DNA of 42,181 bases from a virus: positions 1-42,181 of the IMG/VR virus record IMGVR_UViG_3300008107_000153; one strand, given 5' to 3'. Both the position numbers and the translations under genes were made by a program. The notes beneath the pieces were generated by a model. The model searched no databases. It was not told the DNA's origin and worked only from the letters and a program-made list of their open reading frames with translations. How positions within the stretch are numbered: position 1 is the stretch's first letter; the number at the start of each line of letters is the position of its first letter. Below, piece by piece: positions 40,558 through 42,181 of this stretch.

Positions 40558-42181
40558 ATGCCGTATTCAATTTCTTTTAGTGATCCAGGGAAGAGTTCTA
40601 ATCCTATAACAGTTAATGATTTAACTGAAAATAATACCAGTACCAGTCTAAGTCTTGTTGGTAGAAATTATTCTAATTATGGCGTTGCTGTTGCAAAGAA
40701 TTTTGTACATCTTTTAGAAAATTTTGCTAGCCCACTGTCCCCTAGTAACAGTATTGAAGGTCAGCTATGGTATAACAACAGTACTAAAAGATTGTATATT
40801 AACGACTCCACAGGTGGCACAAATAATTGGAGACCTGCAGGGGGAACTCACGTTGCCCCTACTCTAGGTAGACCAACTAATGCACTATTAGGTGATCTTT
40901 GGGTTGACACATTAACTCAACAATTAAACTTGTACAACGGTACAGATTGGGTACTAGTTGGTCCATCAGCACTGTCAGGTAAAAAATCTGGAGTGTACGT
41001 TGAAGCTATATTAGATAGTTCAGGAGTTGAACATTTTGTAACTATTGAATACAACAATGATAGTGCTATAAAAATTATTGCAACTGAAAGTTTTATTCCG
41101 CAAAAAACAATTGAAGGATTTAATCAATTAAATCCTGGTATCAATATTACTAGCAAAAAATTTATAGGTCCTGGAGACACTATAACACCTACAACAGGTG
41201 CAAAAATTCATGGAACATCAACTTCAGCAGACGCATTAAACGTTCTAACACCAAGTTTAGAAACAGTGTCAGCTGATAATTTTGCTCGAAGAGATACGTC
41301 AAACTTATTTTATGGCCAACAATCTATATTAAATGATGCAGGAGTTACAATTGGAACTGCAAATAATTTAAGTTTAGCAGTTGTTCAAGGAGCTGGAGTA
41401 ATTAAGAATACTTCAGACGGCGGCTCAATTGATATGGTAATTGCATATCAAGGATCTAACAACGTCATTTTAAAAATTGACGGAAAGAACAAACGAGTTG
41501 GTATTAATCACCCGTTACCAAATGCAGAATTGGATGTTAATGGTGATGCATTCATTAGTGGACATTTAATTACAACTGGCATATTGGATAGTACAAGTGC
41601 TACCAGCGGCTCCTTACAAATTAGAGGCGGCGCTGGTATTGCAAAAAATTTATATGTTGGTAAAAATATTACTTCCAGCGGACACTTGCGTGTAGGTGAG
41701 TTAGATGAATTTGGTGGAACAATTACTGGTCCAGCAATTATACCGCAAGCAAATAATCTCTATGATATTGGTACACCTACTAATAGATTTAAAACTATAT
41801 ATGCAAACACATTTAGCGGTGCATTTAGCGGTGCGTTCACAGGTACAGTTACTGGTACAGTAATTGGTGCAGCCAGCTCTTTAGCGGCATCAACGAATTT
41901 TCAACTTGGTGGCGACTTAACAAGTCCTGCTCCTGTAAGCTTCAACGGAACAGGCGGAACACTAACAATTGGTGCTACACTTGCTGACTCTGCAATTAGA
42001 GGAAAACCAGAAGTATTAGACAACAGAACAGACGACACTATCTTAATACATAGATCTAACGTTGGATTGCGTAGAGTGACACGTACAAGTTTCTTATTAG
42101 GCGAAGCATTTGTTCCAATTGGAAGTATTTTTCCGTTTGCGGCAACCGCAGTTCCTTTAGGATACTTACTATGCGACGGTG
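40558..42181 (+). CDS. Tail fibre with phage collar domain (3' end outside window)
   Basis: 541 codons, open at the right edge. N-terminal part: MPYSISFSDPGKSSNPITVN, then the fibre-type motif GQLWYNNSTKRLYINDSTGG and LGDLWVDTLTQQLNLYNGTD. The middle has beta-repeats (AELDVNGDAFISGHLITTGI, LYDIGTPTNRFKTIYANTFS), and the end, FVPIGSIFPFAATAVPLGYL followed by LCDG, is the start of a phage tail collar domain as in T4 gp12. Short-fibre or receptor-binding role is likely. The ATG follows the previous stop by one base, with AAG but no strong ribosome site, so it is probably coupled. Confidence 0.85.
   Translation, partial: MPYSISFSDPGKSSNPITVNDLTENNTSTSLSLVGRNYSNYGVAVAKNFVHLLENFASPLSPSNSIEGQLWYNNSTKRLYINDSTGGTNNWRPAGGTHVAPTLGRPTNALLGDLWVDTLTQQLNLYNGTDWVLVGPSALSGKKSGVYVEAILDSSGVEHFVTIEYNNDSAIKIIATESFIPQKTIEGFNQLNPGINITSKKFIGPGDTITPTTGAKIHGTSTSADALNVLTPSLETVSADNFARRDTSNLFYGQQSILNDAGVTIGTANNLSLAVVQGAGVIKNTSDGGSIDMVIAYQGSNNVILKIDGKNKRVGINHPLPNAELDVNGDAFISGHLITTGILDSTSATSGSLQIRGGAGIAKNLYVGKNITSSGHLRVGELDEFGGTITGPAIIPQANNLYDIGTPTNRFKTIYANTFSGAFSGAFTGTVTGTVIGAASSLAASTNFQLGGDLTSPAPVSFNGTGGTLTIGATLADSAIRGKPEVLDNRTDDTILIHRSNVGLRRVTRTSFLLGEAFVPIGSIFPFAATAVPLGYLLCDG

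Noticed and set aside
1-42181. CRISPR arrays, insertion sequences, integrase or attachment sites
   Set aside because: No regularly spaced repeats, transposase motifs, integrase or tRNA-like attachment sequence were seen in the window.

Overview
The window is part of the late and replication region of a T4-like myovirus (contractile-tailed phage) with an AT-rich genome. The T4 core genes are recognisable by protein family and order: prohead and capsid genes gp20-gp21-gp22-gp23, baseplate genes gp26/gp51, gp48, gp53, gp5, gp25 and gp6, the recombination nuclease gp46/gp47, and the late sigma factor gp55. The proteins look more like marine T4-like phages (cyanophage and pelagiphage type) than like coliphage T4: a very large virion protein after gp6, a gp5 without lysozyme, and WY-rich tail-fibre modules. 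I see no photosynthesis or other auxiliary metabolic genes, no tRNAs, no integrase and no CRISPR, so the host cannot be named from this window.

Layout. (1) 1-1049, minus strand: a partial tail-fibre-like gene leaving the window, a small coiled-coil gene, and the terminator behind gp23. (2) 1073-9178, minus strand: a head operon transcribed as tape-measure-like protein, gp20 portal, an 86-aa protein, a large acidic gp67-like core protein, gp21 protease, gp22 scaffold, gp23 capsid. (3) 9179-10328, plus strand: gp26 and gp51, divergent from the head operon and apparently linked by a -1 frameshift site. (4) 10329-10820: about 490 bp without a gene, richer in G+C, with several hairpins, between convergent genes. 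(5) 10821-15644, minus strand: a middle-type operon gp55-gp47-gp46-82aa-64aa-54aa-GIY-YIG, with overlapping or nearly touching genes, driven by a perfect host-type promoter. (6) 15725-42181, plus strand: the baseplate and tail-fibre operon gp48, gp53, a hub-like protein, a hydrophobic protein, gp5, gp25, gp6, a 4747-aa giant protein, a conserved virion protein, and a tail fibre with a collar domain leaving the window.

How it fits together. The sigma70-type promoter upstream of gp55 would make the late sigma factor and the gp46/47 nuclease, which prepares recombination intermediates. gp55 would then switch on the late promoters, which I see as an NNTAAATA motif close upstream of nine genes on both strands. 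Their products build the prohead, the baseplate hub and wedges, and the fibres.

The points most worth a second look are the gp26/gp51 slippery site, a portal gene that stops early with a plausible C-terminal tail left out of frame, the modular giant protein, the extended gp55, the back-to-back early and late promoters, and the structured intergenic region.
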